A DNA stretch of 64,000 bases from positions 124,001-188,000 of the forward strand of contig JADKBW010000006.1 in assembly GCA_016714905.1 (NCBI GenBank), written 5' to 3'. Every line of letters starts with the position of its first letter. The stretch's first letter is position 1. The position numbers were made by a program, and so were the translations under genes. The notes below the pieces were generated by a model, which was not told where the DNA came from, made no database searches, and saw only the letters and a program-made list of their open reading frames with translations. Source of the DNA: Flavobacterium sp. (GTDB lineage Bacteria > Bacteroidota > Bacteroidia > Flavobacteriales > Flavobacteriaceae). This document shows positions 8,158-16,275 of the stretch, piece by piece.

Positions 8158-10386
8158 ATGAAATTACTTTTTTCCGCCGTTCTTTTTTCAATTTCTTCCT
8201 TTTTAATTGCCCAAGAAGATCTCTATGATCTTGCCTTAAATGATACTGTCAAGAAACTTTCAACGGTTACTATTATCGTAAAACAACAAACTCCTGAACG
8301 ATTGCACGAAGTCGAAAACAATGCACTCTTTTCAGGAAAGAAAAACGAGGTCATTCGAATGGCTAATATCAATGCCAATTTTACTACCAATAATGCCCGT
8401 GAAGTATTTTCGAAAGTGCCCGGAGTTTCTGTTTGGGAAAATGAAGGTTCCGGCATACAAATAAATGTGGGTGTTAGAGGTTTAAGTCCTAATAGAAGCT
8501 GGGAACTCAATACCCGTCAAAACGGCTACGACATTTCTTCTGATGTTTTTGGTTATCCTGAAGCTTACTATAACCCACCGTTAGAAGCGGTAGAAGCGAT
8601 TCAATTAGTTAGAGGTGGCGCATCTCTGCAATTCGGATCTCAATTCGGAGGCATGCTCAATTATGTTTTAAAAAGAGAAACAGAAAAACCATTCACTTTT
8701 GAAACCCAAAACACCCTAGGCAGTTACGGATTGATGAGCTCCTACAATGCTATTGGCGGAACAAAGAACAAGTTTTCCTACTACGTCTACAATCACTATC
8801 GCGTCGGAAAAGGCTGGCGGGAAAATAGTGACTATGAAGTGAGAAACTCCCATGCTTACATCGCTTATCAATTTACGCCCAAAACCAAATTGTCGCTCGA
8901 ATACACCAACATGGATTATGAAATGCAACAAGCGGGTGGCTTAACCGATGCTCAATTTAAAGACAATCCGAGACAATCATTGCGAGAACGTAATTGGATG
9001 GGAACGCCATGGAACGTCGCGGCTTTGATTATAGACACAAAATTATCTTCTAATTTGACCTTAAACACCAAATTATTTGGACTTATTGGTGAGCGCAACA
9101 GTGTTGGATTTACCTCAACACCAGACAAAGTTGATGCAATAATCACAAATGAATACGCCAATCGTCAAGTTGATCGCGATTTTTATAAAAACTTGGGGAT
9201 TGAAACTCGAAGCATCTATACTTACAAACTTGGAAAACAAAATCAAAATTTAGCTTTTGGAGCGAGACTTTATAGAGCCAATACAACACGAAAACAGGCA
9301 AAAAATGGGACAACAGCTTCCGATTTTGATTTAGAAATTGACGGTCGGTTTTCTCGCACCTTAGACTTTCAAACAGACAACATTGCATTGTTTGCTGAAA
9401 ATCAATTTAAAATCAATAACCATTTGAGTATAACTCCTGGTATTCGTTATGAAAACATCAAATCATCTATAGATGGACGACTGGGCATCAACACTGATGG
9501 AACGGATGACAACGTTACACCAGAAAGTTTGAGTAGAAATAAAATATTGATGGGAATTGGCGTTGAATATAAACTCCACAAAACCAATTTTTATGCTAAT
9601 TTCTCCCAAGCATTTCGACCCGTCCTGTTTTCTGATATCACGCCGCCAACTACTAATGACGTGATTGATCCAGACTTGAAAGACGCTGATGGATTTAATG
9701 CCGATTTTGGTTATCGTGGAAATTTGTTAGGTTGGATTAACTTCGACGTTGGCTGTTTCTATCTGAATTACGACAATAAAATCGGATTGATTCAAAAATT
9801 TGTCAATGATCCAAAGCCAAGAACTTATCAGTTTAGAACCAATCTCGGAACAACAATACATAAAGGAATTGAAAGTTTTGTGGATTTGAATATTTCCAAA
9901 GCCTTGAAAGTGAATCAACAAATTGGAGACCTTCAATTATTTACAACCATGTCATTTATTGACGCGCGTTATGAGGATTATAAAGTCACTAAACCTTCTG
10001 AAACCGTACCAAATTTGCTTATCGAAAGTAATTTAAAGGGCAATCGTGTTGAAAATGCACCTCGGTATATTCACAATTTTGGTGTTACTTGGAGTTACAA
10101 GAGCTTTTCTTCAACCCTTCAAAACCGAAGAACTGGGAAGGTTTATTCCGACGCAAACAACACAGAAACTCCTTCGGCTAGCGGTGTCACCGGAAAGCTT
10201 GACGGTTATTCTGTGTATGATCTTTCAATGGAATATCGATTCTTAGAGAAGTTTAATGTTCGTGGCGGAGTCAATAATTTATCGAACACAATCTACGCAA
10301 CCAGAAGAGCAGGCGGTTATCCTGGCCCTGGAATTTTACCAAACGACGCGCGAACTTTCTTTATGAGCGTTGGTGTTAAATTATGA
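8158..10386 (+). CDS. TonB-dependent receptor, FecA/siderophore type
   Basis: This 742-residue outer-membrane receptor has a signal peptide (MKLLFSAVLFSISSFLIAQ). Its plug domain lies at about residues 60-175 (AREVFSKVPGVSVWENEGSG ... VGVRGLSPNRSWELN ... IQLVRGGASLQFGSQFGG), followed by a 22-stranded barrel ending in the terminal residues FFMSVGVKL. The plug resembles Fe(III)-dicitrate/FecA-like receptors, which take up ferric chelates with energy from TonB-ExbBD. No N-terminal signalling domain or carboxypeptidase-like repeat is present, so it is not an anti-sigma partner or SusC type. It sits next to feoB, and its promoter carries the shared dyad, which points to iron or manganese regulation. 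The substrate is not known. Confidence 0.92.
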   Translation: MKLLFSAVLFSISSFLIAQEDLYDLALNDTVKKLSTVTIIVKQQTPERLHEVENNALFSGKKNEVIRMANINANFTTNNAREVFSKVPGVSVWENEGSGIQINVGVRGLSPNRSWELNTRQNGYDISSDVFGYPEAYYNPPLEAVEAIQLVRGGASLQFGSQFGGMLNYVLKRETEKPFTFETQNTLGSYGLMSSYNAIGGTKNKFSYYVYNHYRVGKGWRENSDYEVRNSHAYIAYQFTPKTKLSLEYTNMDYEMQQAGGLTDAQFKDNPRQSLRERNWMGTPWNVAALIIDTKLSSNLTLNTKLFGLIGERNSVGFTSTPDKVDAIITNEYANRQVDRDFYKNLGIETRSIYTYKLGKQNQNLAFGARLYRANTTRKQAKNGTTASDFDLEIDGRFSRTLDFQTDNIALFAENQFKINNHLSITPGIRYENIKSSIDGRLGINTDGTDDNVTPESLSRNKILMGIGVEYKLHKTNFYANFSQAFRPVLFSDITPPTTNDVIDPDLKDADGFNADFGYRGNLLGWINFDVGCFYLNYDNKIGLIQKFVNDPKPRTYQFRTNLGTTIHKGIESFVDLNISKALKVNQQIGDLQLFTTMSFIDARYEDYKVTKPSETVPNLLIESNLKGNRVENAPRYIHNFGVTWSYKSFSSTLQNRRTGKVYSDANNTETPSASGVTGKLDGYSVYDLSMEYRFLEKFNVRGGVNNLSNTIYATRRAGGYPGPGILPNDARTFFMSVGVKL

Positions 10387-10418
10387 TCTTAAAGCAATTA
10401 AAGTCATATCTTTAATCA

Positions 10419-10543
10419 ATGGATTTTCAAGAACTTGCCGTATATATTATCCTAGGTTTTGCCATTGGCTTTTTAGTCCGAAAGTTCTTTTGGAAGAAAA
10501 ATCAAAGAAAAACTGTGGCAAGGACGATTGCGGATGTCAGTAA
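10419..10543 (+). CDS. FeoB-associated Cys-rich membrane protein, frameshifted
   Basis: This small gene is easy to miss. From the ATG at 10419 it encodes one membrane helix (VYIILGFAIGFLVRKFFW) followed by a lysine-rich stretch. The frame then leaves the conserved tail at an A5 run (10497-10501). Adding one A gives the ending KKNCGKDDCGCQ and a stop at 10541-10543, the Cys-rich C terminus of the FeoB-associated protein family (about 42 residues). This family sits next to feoB and is thought to help handle iron at the membrane. Without the correction the frame runs on to 10655 across the opposite-strand gene, which is not credible. Confidence 0.8.
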
Positions 10544-10544
10544 A

Positions 10545-10967
10545 TTACTTGGCGATTTCTACTTTAATACAATAGTCTTTAGGATTAATTTTGATACTGT
10601 CTTTAGGATAAGGGACCAACCTAATCGCTTTTATTTTAGCAATAGGAATAGCTAAAGTTTTTGCTAGCCATACTTTGTTTTCCTCTACTTTTTTTGGAGA
10701 AAACGTAATTATTTCTTCATCAATCCATTTTTTGTTTTGATACACCGAAACCAAAACTTGGGCCTCACCGCTCCAAACACAACTTACTCCAATTGGGCAG
10801 CGAGCGTCAGATATGACCTGCTTTAAAACAAGTTGCGTTCCTTTGGCTTTTAAAGTCTTATTTTGAGTAATCGTGAAATCAGCTAGTTTCTTTCCCTTTT
10901 TACCTTTTTGCGCTATTGCCGAAAAACTCAGTACACTTAAGAATAGCAAAAATATTACTTTTTTCAT
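10545..10967 (-). CDS. Secreted hypothetical protein with CPxGxxCVWxGEA motif
   Basis: This 140-residue protein has a cleavable signal peptide (MKKVIFLLFLSVLSFSAIAQ) and a single beta-rich domain. The segment DARCPIGVSCVWSGEAQV holds two cysteines that could form a disulfide. Proteins with this signature are common small periplasmic proteins in Bacteroidota and have no assigned function that I know of. It is convergent with the FeoB-associated gene (one base between the ends). On its own strand it begins 19 bases after the dtxR stop, so it may be transcribed with the regulator. Confidence 0.75.
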   Translation of the reverse strand: MKKVIFLLFLSVLSFSAIAQKGKKGKKLADFTITQNKTLKAKGTQLVLKQVISDARCPIGVSCVWSGEAQVLVSVYQNKKWIDEEIITFSPKKVEENKVWLAKTLAIPIAKIKAIRLVPYPKDSIKINPKDYCIKVEIAK

Positions 10968-10986
10968 ATCGGTTGATTGACGAAAA

Positions 10987-11638
10987 TTAATTCAATTTTA
11001 TAAAAAGATTGCTCCCAATTTTATTCGAAATTACCATTTCTTTTTTATCAAGGCTAATTTTCAAAGACAAATCAAAATCTTCTTTTGCAAGCAAAGTGAT
11101 TTCTGAACCTAATGAAATCTTATTTGTATCGAGGTATTTTAAAAAAGCTGCCGACGAATCTTTGACGCCGACACAAATTCCTTTTTGATTGGGTGTGAGT
11201 TCAGAAAGCAGGACTTTTTCAATCGATAATATTTCCGTCTTGGTCTGGAATAGCGTCTCCGTGTGGATCTTTTGTCGGGTTTCCTAGAAAATTCGCTAGT
11301 TTATTGATGAGTTGTTCCGACTTAATATGCTCTAATTGTTCCGCAATATCATGCACTTCATCCCATGGAAAATTCAATTTTTCTACCAAAAAAACTTCCC
11401 ACAAACGGTGCTTACGAACAATCATTTTTGCGGCCAATTGCCCTTTTTCAGTTAATGAAACGCCTTGATATTTTTTATAATGAATCCAATCTTTGTCTGC
11501 CAACTTCTTTAGCATATCCGTTACGGACGAAGCTTTGGTTTCCATTTTTTCAGCAATGGCGTTGGTGCTCACTTCAGCTTCTGAAACTGTGGTGAGATGG
11601 TAGATGGTTTTGAGGTAATTTTCTTCGGATAAAGTCAT
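10987..11638 (-). CDS. DtxR/MntR-family metal-dependent transcriptional regulator, frameshifted
   Basis: The N-terminal 139 residues hold the winged helix-turn-helix (SEENYLKTIYHL ... STNAIAEKMETKASSVTDMLKKL) and the metal-binding dimerisation region (KHRLWEVFLVEKL ... DEVHDIAEQLEHI ... DPHGDAIPD) of the DtxR/MntR family. That frame stops at 11219. In another frame the sequence continues with an FeoA/SH3-like domain (SIEKVLLSELTPNQKGICVG ... ISLGSEITLL) to a stop at 10987. One extra base, or two missing, near 11222-11232 restores the usual length of about 216 residues. Such regulators bind Fe(II) or Mn(II) and repress uptake genes. Its neighbours (mntH, feoAB, TonB receptor) and the shared dyads support that role here. 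Confidence 0.87.
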
Positions 11639-11678
11639 TTTGTTTTGGGAATTGGGATTTCTTGCATTGACAAGTTTC

Positions 11679-11769
11679 TAGCCCCGATAGCAGCCGATAT
11701 CCTTTTTTTTTGCCCGGGAGGCTCGATGAAAACAAAAAGATAAAGGCGAAGAGCGGGAAATAGCTCCTA
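11679..11769 (-). repeat. Intergenic 3'-end repeat, family A, copy 1
   Basis: On the minus strand the element begins TAGGAGCTATTTCCCGC and ends GCTATCGGGGCTAG, with A/T-rich arms (CTTTTTG-like and CAAAAAAAAAGG) that can pair. The first TAG (11767-11769) is the stop codon of mntH. Similar elements lie at 22004, 28113 and 55996. The element separates mntH from the dtxR gene on the same strand. Confidence 0.75.
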
Positions 11770-13638
11770 ATTTTTAATAATAAACAACGGAATTTTGATT
11801 TCGTGACGAACCTGATCTACGGTAGTCCCGAACAATAAATCTTTGAACGTATGATGGCCGTGTGTTCCCATAATTAGAATATCAAAATTGCTTTCATTGA
11901 CTATTTTTGCGATGCTTTTACCCGGTTTCCCAAAGCCTAGTTTTGAAACGACTTGGTAACCTTTTTCGGTTAACATCTGAACATATTCTTGCAGCAAGGC
12001 TTCGTCGATAGTCGTCTCATGATCACTGACATCCTTCCCATATATCAAAGCTCCGACGGTTTCAACCACGTGAATCAGCGTATAGTTGGCGTCTTTCCCT
12101 CCCAAATCGATGGCATGTTGTAGCGCCTTTTCGTCGGCGGATGAAAAATCGACTGTCACAGCTATATTCTTTTTAGCATTGCTTTCATAATGGGCAAATT
12201 TCAATGCAATCGTATGGGGAGAATGGTTGTCTATGATCGTTTTGGATTTTGTCAACAGCGGCTTAAACACAATATAGAGGAGCAAAATTAAGAAGCCAAC
12301 TGCCAAAGGCACGACTGTAAACCACAAAACAATCGGGTTTTCTGACGTTTCTAACCAACCTGTAATTTCATCAAAAACTAATTTTGCGTTTAAGGAAACG
12401 ATAATACTAGCAATGATCCAAGCTGCAATTTGGGTTGCTCTGCTAATGTGAAAACCTTTCATTTTTGATTTGTCGCTGACAAAATGTATCAAAGGGATAA
12501 TCGCAAAACCGAGCTGCAAACTCAAGATGACTTGACTGAGGATTAACATTTTTCCGGTCACGCTCTCGCCGTAAACTAATATCACAATGACTGCGGGAAC
12601 AATGGCTATAAGTCGCGTGATGATGCGTCGAACCCAGGGTTGAATTCTTAAATTCAGATAACCTTCCATGACGATTTGTCCAGCTAAAGTACCGGTAATG
12701 GTTGAGCTTTGTCCAGCTGCTATTAAGGCTACAGCAAACAATATCGGCGCCCATTTGTTGCCTAAAACCGGTTCTAAAAATCGATAAGCATCTTGAATTT
12801 CGGCCACTTCATACATGCCGTTTTTATAAAATGTGGCTGCTGCTAAAATTAAAATCGCGGCATTAACAAAGAAGGCTAAGTTCAACGCAATGGTGCTATC
12901 GATAAAGTTGTATTTTAAAGCTTGCTTGATGCCCGCTTTACTTCGGTCGAATTTTCGCGTTTGCACCAATGAGGAATGTAAGTATAAATTGTGCGGCATT
13001 ACCGTCGCGCCTATGATTCCAATGGCAATATATAAAGCGGTTTCATTTGGTAGCGATGGAATCAATCCGTAGATAATTTTAGGCAATTCGGGTTGCGCAA
13101 ATATCATTTCAAAAATGAAAGAAAAACCAATAATGGCGACGAGCACAATAATGAACGCCTCCATTTTTCGCATGCCTTTATTGATTAGGAACAGCAGTAA
13201 AAAAGTATCTAAAACAGTGATTATAACGCCATCGATGAGTGAAATACCGAACAGTAAATTTAATCCAATTGCCATTCCGAGCACTTCTGCCAAATCACAA
13301 GCGGCAATTGCGATTTCTGCTAAAAAGTAGAGAATATAGTTGATGAATTTTGAATACGTTTCACGAGAAGCTTGTGCCAAATCTCGCTGGGTTACGATTC
13401 CCAATCGGGCGCTCAAACTTTGTAAAAGCAACGCCATGATGTTGCTCATCAGCAACACCCAAAGCAGCGCATAACCAAATTGACTTCCTCCAGCGATATC
13501 GGTCGCCCAGTTTCCAGGATCCATATAGCCAACGCTTATCAAATAGGCTGGCCCAAAAAAAGCTAGAATTTTTCTAAAAACAGTAGTTTTGTTTTGAGTA
13601 GGAACCGATTGGTTTACCTCTTCTAATGATTTACTCAT
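11767..13638 (-). CDS. mntH: Nramp-family divalent metal (Mn/Fe) transporter fused to a universal stress protein domain
   Basis: This is a 623-residue fusion. Residues of about 25-470 are an Nramp transporter with the metal-site motifs DPGNW (40-44, TM1) and MPHN (214-217, TM6), which coordinate Mn(II) or Fe(II) for proton-coupled import. From about residue 478 a soluble UspA domain follows. It carries the ATP-binding signature G-T-H-G-x9-G-T-T near residues 591-604. The fused domain could couple transport to nucleotide or stress state, but that is inference. The start MSKSLEEVNQ at 13638 is supported by a TATATTTG -7 box on the minus strand at 13653-13660. The gene precedes the DtxR-family gene, separated by a family A repeat whose edge provides the TAG stop. 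Confidence 0.93.
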   Translation of the reverse strand: MSKSLEEVNQSVPTQNKTTVFRKILAFFGPAYLISVGYMDPGNWATDIAGGSQFGYALLWVLLMSNIMALLLQSLSARLGIVTQRDLAQASRETYSKFINYILYFLAEIAIAACDLAEVLGMAIGLNLLFGISLIDGVIITVLDTFLLLFLINKGMRKMEAFIIVLVAIIGFSFIFEMIFAQPELPKIIYGLIPSLPNETALYIAIGIIGATVMPHNLYLHSSLVQTRKFDRSKAGIKQALKYNFIDSTIALNLAFFVNAAILILAAATFYKNGMYEVAEIQDAYRFLEPVLGNKWAPILFAVALIAAGQSSTITGTLAGQIVMEGYLNLRIQPWVRRIITRLIAIVPAVIVILVYGESVTGKMLILSQVILSLQLGFAIIPLIHFVSDKSKMKGFHISRATQIAAWIIASIIVSLNAKLVFDEITGWLETSENPIVLWFTVVPLAVGFLILLLYIVFKPLLTKSKTIIDNHSPHTIALKFAHYESNAKKNIAVTVDFSSADEKALQHAIDLGGKDANYTLIHVVETVGALIYGKDVSDHETTIDEALLQEYVQMLTEKGYQVVSKLGFGKPGKSIAKIVNESNFDILIMGTHGHHTFKDLLFGTTVDQVRHEIKIPLFIIKN

Positions 13639-13689
13639 AACATAATTTTTAGCAAATATAAAATTTAATTTGATTTGGGTAAATAATTT

Positions 13690-13705
13690 TTTAGTTTTGT
13701 CTAAA
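13690..13705. promoter_or_regulatory. Putative DtxR-type operator between mntH and the divergent outer-membrane gene
   Basis: The sequence TTTAG-N6-CTAAA is a perfect 5-bp inverted repeat with a 6-bp spacer. It lies 52 bases upstream of the mntH start and 11 bases upstream of the start at 13717, so it could control either gene or both. It is the most symmetric of three related sites in the metal-uptake region. Confidence 0.5.
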
Positions 13706-13716
13706 AATATCTACTT

Positions 13717-14460
13717 ATGAAGTATTCTTTGCTCCCTTTCGTTGTTTTGTTTTCTTATGGAACGTTTGCGCAGCAAGTCGAACCGATTCAAGCGGATCGT
13801 CCAGATCAAACTGAAACGCCTGCATTGGTTCCGAAAGGAATGTTTCAATTGGAAGCGGGTTTTACCTATCAAAAAAACAAACCCAACAGCACTTCATTGG
13901 CTTTGCCTACCGCTTTGTGGAAATATGGCGTCAATGAAAATTTCGAATTGCGTTTGATTACTGAACTTGCCGTTGACAAAGACTTTGACCAACAGACTTC
14001 AGGAATCAATCCGATATTATTAGGTTGCAAAATAAAAATTGCAGAAGAAAAGGGCATTTTTCCTAAAACTTCCATTATTGGACATATGTCCATTCCCAAT
14101 GCTGCATCAACGCCATATAAAACCGAATTTTATGCTCCTGAATTCCGTTTTGTCATGCAACATACTCTATCCGAGCGATTTTCTTTGAGCTATAATTTAG
14201 GGAGTGAATGGGATGGCATTACACCTGAACCCACTTTCATTTATACGTTGACCACAGGTTGTGCCATTACTGAAAAGCTTGGCTCTTATATCGAATTGTT
14301 TGGATTTGCGCCACAAAAACAAACTGCCAACCACAGTTTTGACGGCGGAATTACCTATTTGATTACAAACGATTTTATGCTAGATTTGTCCTCGGGTGTC
14401 GGTCTAACCGAATTGGCGCCTGATTACTATTGCGCTTTCGGGTTTTCATTTAGAATGTAA
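13717..14460 (+). CDS. Outer-membrane transporter-like protein (phenol MetA-pathway/DUF3078-type beta barrel)
   Basis: This 247-residue protein has a signal peptide (MKYSLLPFVVLFSYGTFAQ). The motif QADRPDQTETPALVPKGMFQ at the mature N terminus is typical of the MetA-pathway phenol degradation-like 'transporter' barrel family in Bacteroidota. The rest alternates hydrophobic and polar residues as expected for beta strands and ends FGFSFRM. Its cargo is unknown. It is divergent from mntH and shares the putative operator at 13690-13705, so a role in metal or small-solute passage is possible but unproven. Only one base separates it from crtY downstream, so the two are probably one transcript. Confidence 0.8.
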   Translation: MKYSLLPFVVLFSYGTFAQQVEPIQADRPDQTETPALVPKGMFQLEAGFTYQKNKPNSTSLALPTALWKYGVNENFELRLITELAVDKDFDQQTSGINPILLGCKIKIAEEKGIFPKTSIIGHMSIPNAASTPYKTEFYAPEFRFVMQHTLSERFSLSYNLGSEWDGITPEPTFIYTLTTGCAITEKLGSYIELFGFAPQKQTANHSFDGGITYLITNDFMLDLSSGVGLTELAPDYYCAFGFSFRM

Positions 14461-14461
14461 C

Positions 14462-15598
14462 ATGCAACACTATCATTATATTTTCACCGGAACCGGATTG
14501 TCGACTTTGATGACGGTTCGTGAAATGATTCGTTCTGGAAAATTTAAAAATAATTCCATCTTATTGCTCGATCAAGACGCTAAGAAAAACAACGACAGAA
14601 CTTGGTGTTTGTGGGAAGAAGAAGCGTCGTTTCCTGACTTGATTCATCAGCAATGGCCAAAAGCACTTTTCAAAAATGACGTCCTCGAAAAGGAAATGGA
14701 TTTGAGTCCCTATTCCTATTTTATGTTGAAAGGTTTGGATTTTTATAAGGACACTTTTGAGCTGATTTCAAAAGAACCCAACATCACTTTCTTACAGCAA
14801 AAAGTAATTGATTTTGAAGAACTCGGCGCGCATTGTTTGGTAAAAACAGAAACACAATCTTTTACTTGCGATCGCATTATCAACGCAATTTATAATCCTG
14901 AAATTGCAAAGAACCAATCGCCATTTCCGTTGCTACAACAACACTTTATAGGTTGGTTTATCAAAAGCAAAGAAGCTGTGTTTAGTGATAATTGCGCGAC
15001 TTTTATGGATTTCTCTGTGGCACAAAAAGGAAATACACGCTTTATGTATGTGCTGCCTTTTTCATCAAACGAAGCGTTGATTGAATACACTTTGTTCTCA
15101 AAAGATTTATTGGAAAAAGGCGAATATGAAAACGCCATTAAAGATTACATCGAACAACTTGGCATTTCCGAGTACGAAATCATCGAAAAGGAACACGGCA
15201 ATATTCCGATGACCTGTTATCCGTTTTGGAAACACAACAGCAAAAACGTCATCAACATTGGGTCTGCTGGCGGTTGGACGAAAGCGAGTACGGGTTTTAC
15301 TTTTAAAAACACAATCAAGAAATCTAAATTGTTAGTCTCTTTTTTGACCAATGAAAAAGACTTTCGCGGTTTTCATCAGAAAGATCGATTTTGGTTTTAC
15401 GATTTGTTGCTTTTAGACATTCTAGACAAGCATAACGAAAAAGGCGGCGCAATTTTTTCTTCTTTGTTTCAAAAAGGAAAAGCTTCGTTAATTTTTAAAT
15501 TCCTGGATGAAGAAACTTCCGTTTGGGAAGATTTGCAAGTCATTTGGAAATGTCCGAAAGGGCTTTTTATCAAAGCGTTGCTTAAGAGAATATTATAA
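14462..15598 (+). CDS. crtY: Lycopene beta-cyclase CrtY
   Basis: This 378-residue protein has an N-terminal FAD/NAD-binding loop (FTGTGLSTLM, residues 8-17). It carries the family signature NDRTWCLWE (44-52) and the segment GSAGGWTKASTGFTF near residue 270, as in bacterial CrtY. The enzyme closes both ends of lycopene to beta-carotene, a step toward zeaxanthin-type pigments common in this family. No other crt genes are in the window, so phytoene synthase and desaturase must be elsewhere. The start follows the previous stop after one base. A long imperfect hairpin lies just after the stop and may end the transcript. Confidence 0.93.
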   Translation: MQHYHYIFTGTGLSTLMTVREMIRSGKFKNNSILLLDQDAKKNNDRTWCLWEEEASFPDLIHQQWPKALFKNDVLEKEMDLSPYSYFMLKGLDFYKDTFELISKEPNITFLQQKVIDFEELGAHCLVKTETQSFTCDRIINAIYNPEIAKNQSPFPLLQQHFIGWFIKSKEAVFSDNCATFMDFSVAQKGNTRFMYVLPFSSNEALIEYTLFSKDLLEKGEYENAIKDYIEQLGISEYEIIEKEHGNIPMTCYPFWKHNSKNVINIGSAGGWTKASTGFTFKNTIKKSKLLVSFLTNEKDFRGFHQKDRFWFYDLLLLDILDKHNEKGGAIFSSLFQKGKASLIFKFLDEETSVWEDLQVIWKCPKGLFIKALLKRIL

Positions 15599-15623
15599 AG
15601 CTACAACTCAAACCTTTCATGTT

Positions 15624-15680
15624 CTTATATGCCTTTTGTGGTTAATTTTGTTTTTCTTGAAACCATATAAGGCATATAAA
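15624..15680 (+). repeat. Imperfect inverted repeat downstream of crtY
   Basis: The arms at 15624-15643 (CTTATATGCCTTTTGTGGTT) and 15661-15679 (AACCATATAAGGCATATAA) pair with about three mismatches over 19 bases. A partial third unit (GCATATAAG) follows. The hairpin begins 25 bases after the crtY stop. The 262-base stretch between crtY and the next gene also holds a TATATTTG promoter box (15778-15785) and AATCTAAAAT direct repeats. Confidence 0.6.
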
Positions 15681-15777
15681 AGCATATAAGATTGATGATA
15701 AAAAAGCAAGTAGTAATTTAGTGGCAACAGCTTTCGTTTTCTAACAAATCTTTAAGATACCCATTTATATTTCTGCT

Positions 15778-15785
15778 TATATTTG
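15778..15785 (+). promoter_or_regulatory. Candidate -7 box for the bacilliredoxin gene
   Basis: TATATTTG matches the Bacteroidota -7 consensus exactly. It lies about 75 bases before the start at 15861. No clear TTTG -33 box was confirmed at the right spacing. Confidence 0.4.
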
Positions 15786-15860
15786 CATGACGATTTTTAA
15801 ATCTAAAATCAGAACCCGACCGTCAGCGAACTGGCGAAGCAATCTAAAATCTAAAATATT

Positions 15861-16271
15861 ATGTATCCAGAAGAAATGGTTAAACCGATGCGAAACGAAC
15901 TTTCCGAAGTTGGTTTCCAAGAATTATATAGCGCTGAAGCAGTTGAAAATGCTTTGAAATTAGACGGAACAACTTTAGTAGTCGTGAATTCTGTTTGCGG
16001 TTGTGCTGCTAGAAATGCGCGTCCCGGAGCAAAAATGAGTTTAGACGGTGCTAAAAAACCAGATCATTTAGTGACTGTTTTTGCAGGTGTCGATAAAGAC
16101 GCGGTGGATGCTGCCAGACAACATATGTTTCCTTTTCCGCCGTCTTCACCGAGTATGGCTTTGTTCAAAAATGGGGAATTGGTGCACATGTTAGAGCGCC
16201 ATCACATTGAAGGTCGCCCAGCAGAGTTGATTGCGGAGAATTTGAAAGACGCTTACGAAGAGTTTTGTTAA
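15861..16271 (+). CDS. Bacilliredoxin, BrxA/BrxB (YphP/YqiW) family
   Basis: This 136-residue thioredoxin-fold protein has the C-G-C active site at residues 46-48 in NSVCGCAARNARPG, which defines the BrxA/BrxB family. In Firmicutes these proteins remove bacillithiol from oxidised protein cysteines. Many Bacteroidota also make bacillithiol, so a de-bacillithiolation role is likely but not shown here. Length matches the family (136-145). It stands alone, with a promoter-like box upstream and a strong terminator at 16308. Confidence 0.93.
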   Translation: MYPEEMVKPMRNELSEVGFQELYSAEAVENALKLDGTTLVVVNSVCGCAARNARPGAKMSLDGAKKPDHLVTVFAGVDKDAVDAARQHMFPFPPSSPSMALFKNGELVHMLERHHIEGRPAELIAENLKDAYEEFC

Positions 16272-16275
16272 CCTA

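Noticed and set aside
10419..10655. 78-residue product of the uncorrected frame after the TonB receptor
   Set aside because: The part after residue 28 is antisense to the secreted protein gene, and the corrected frame gives a known small family instead.
15599..15860. Search for a small RNA or tRNA in the longest intergenic stretch
   Set aside because: No cloverleaf or conserved RNA pattern was recognised; only the hairpin, direct repeats and a promoter box.
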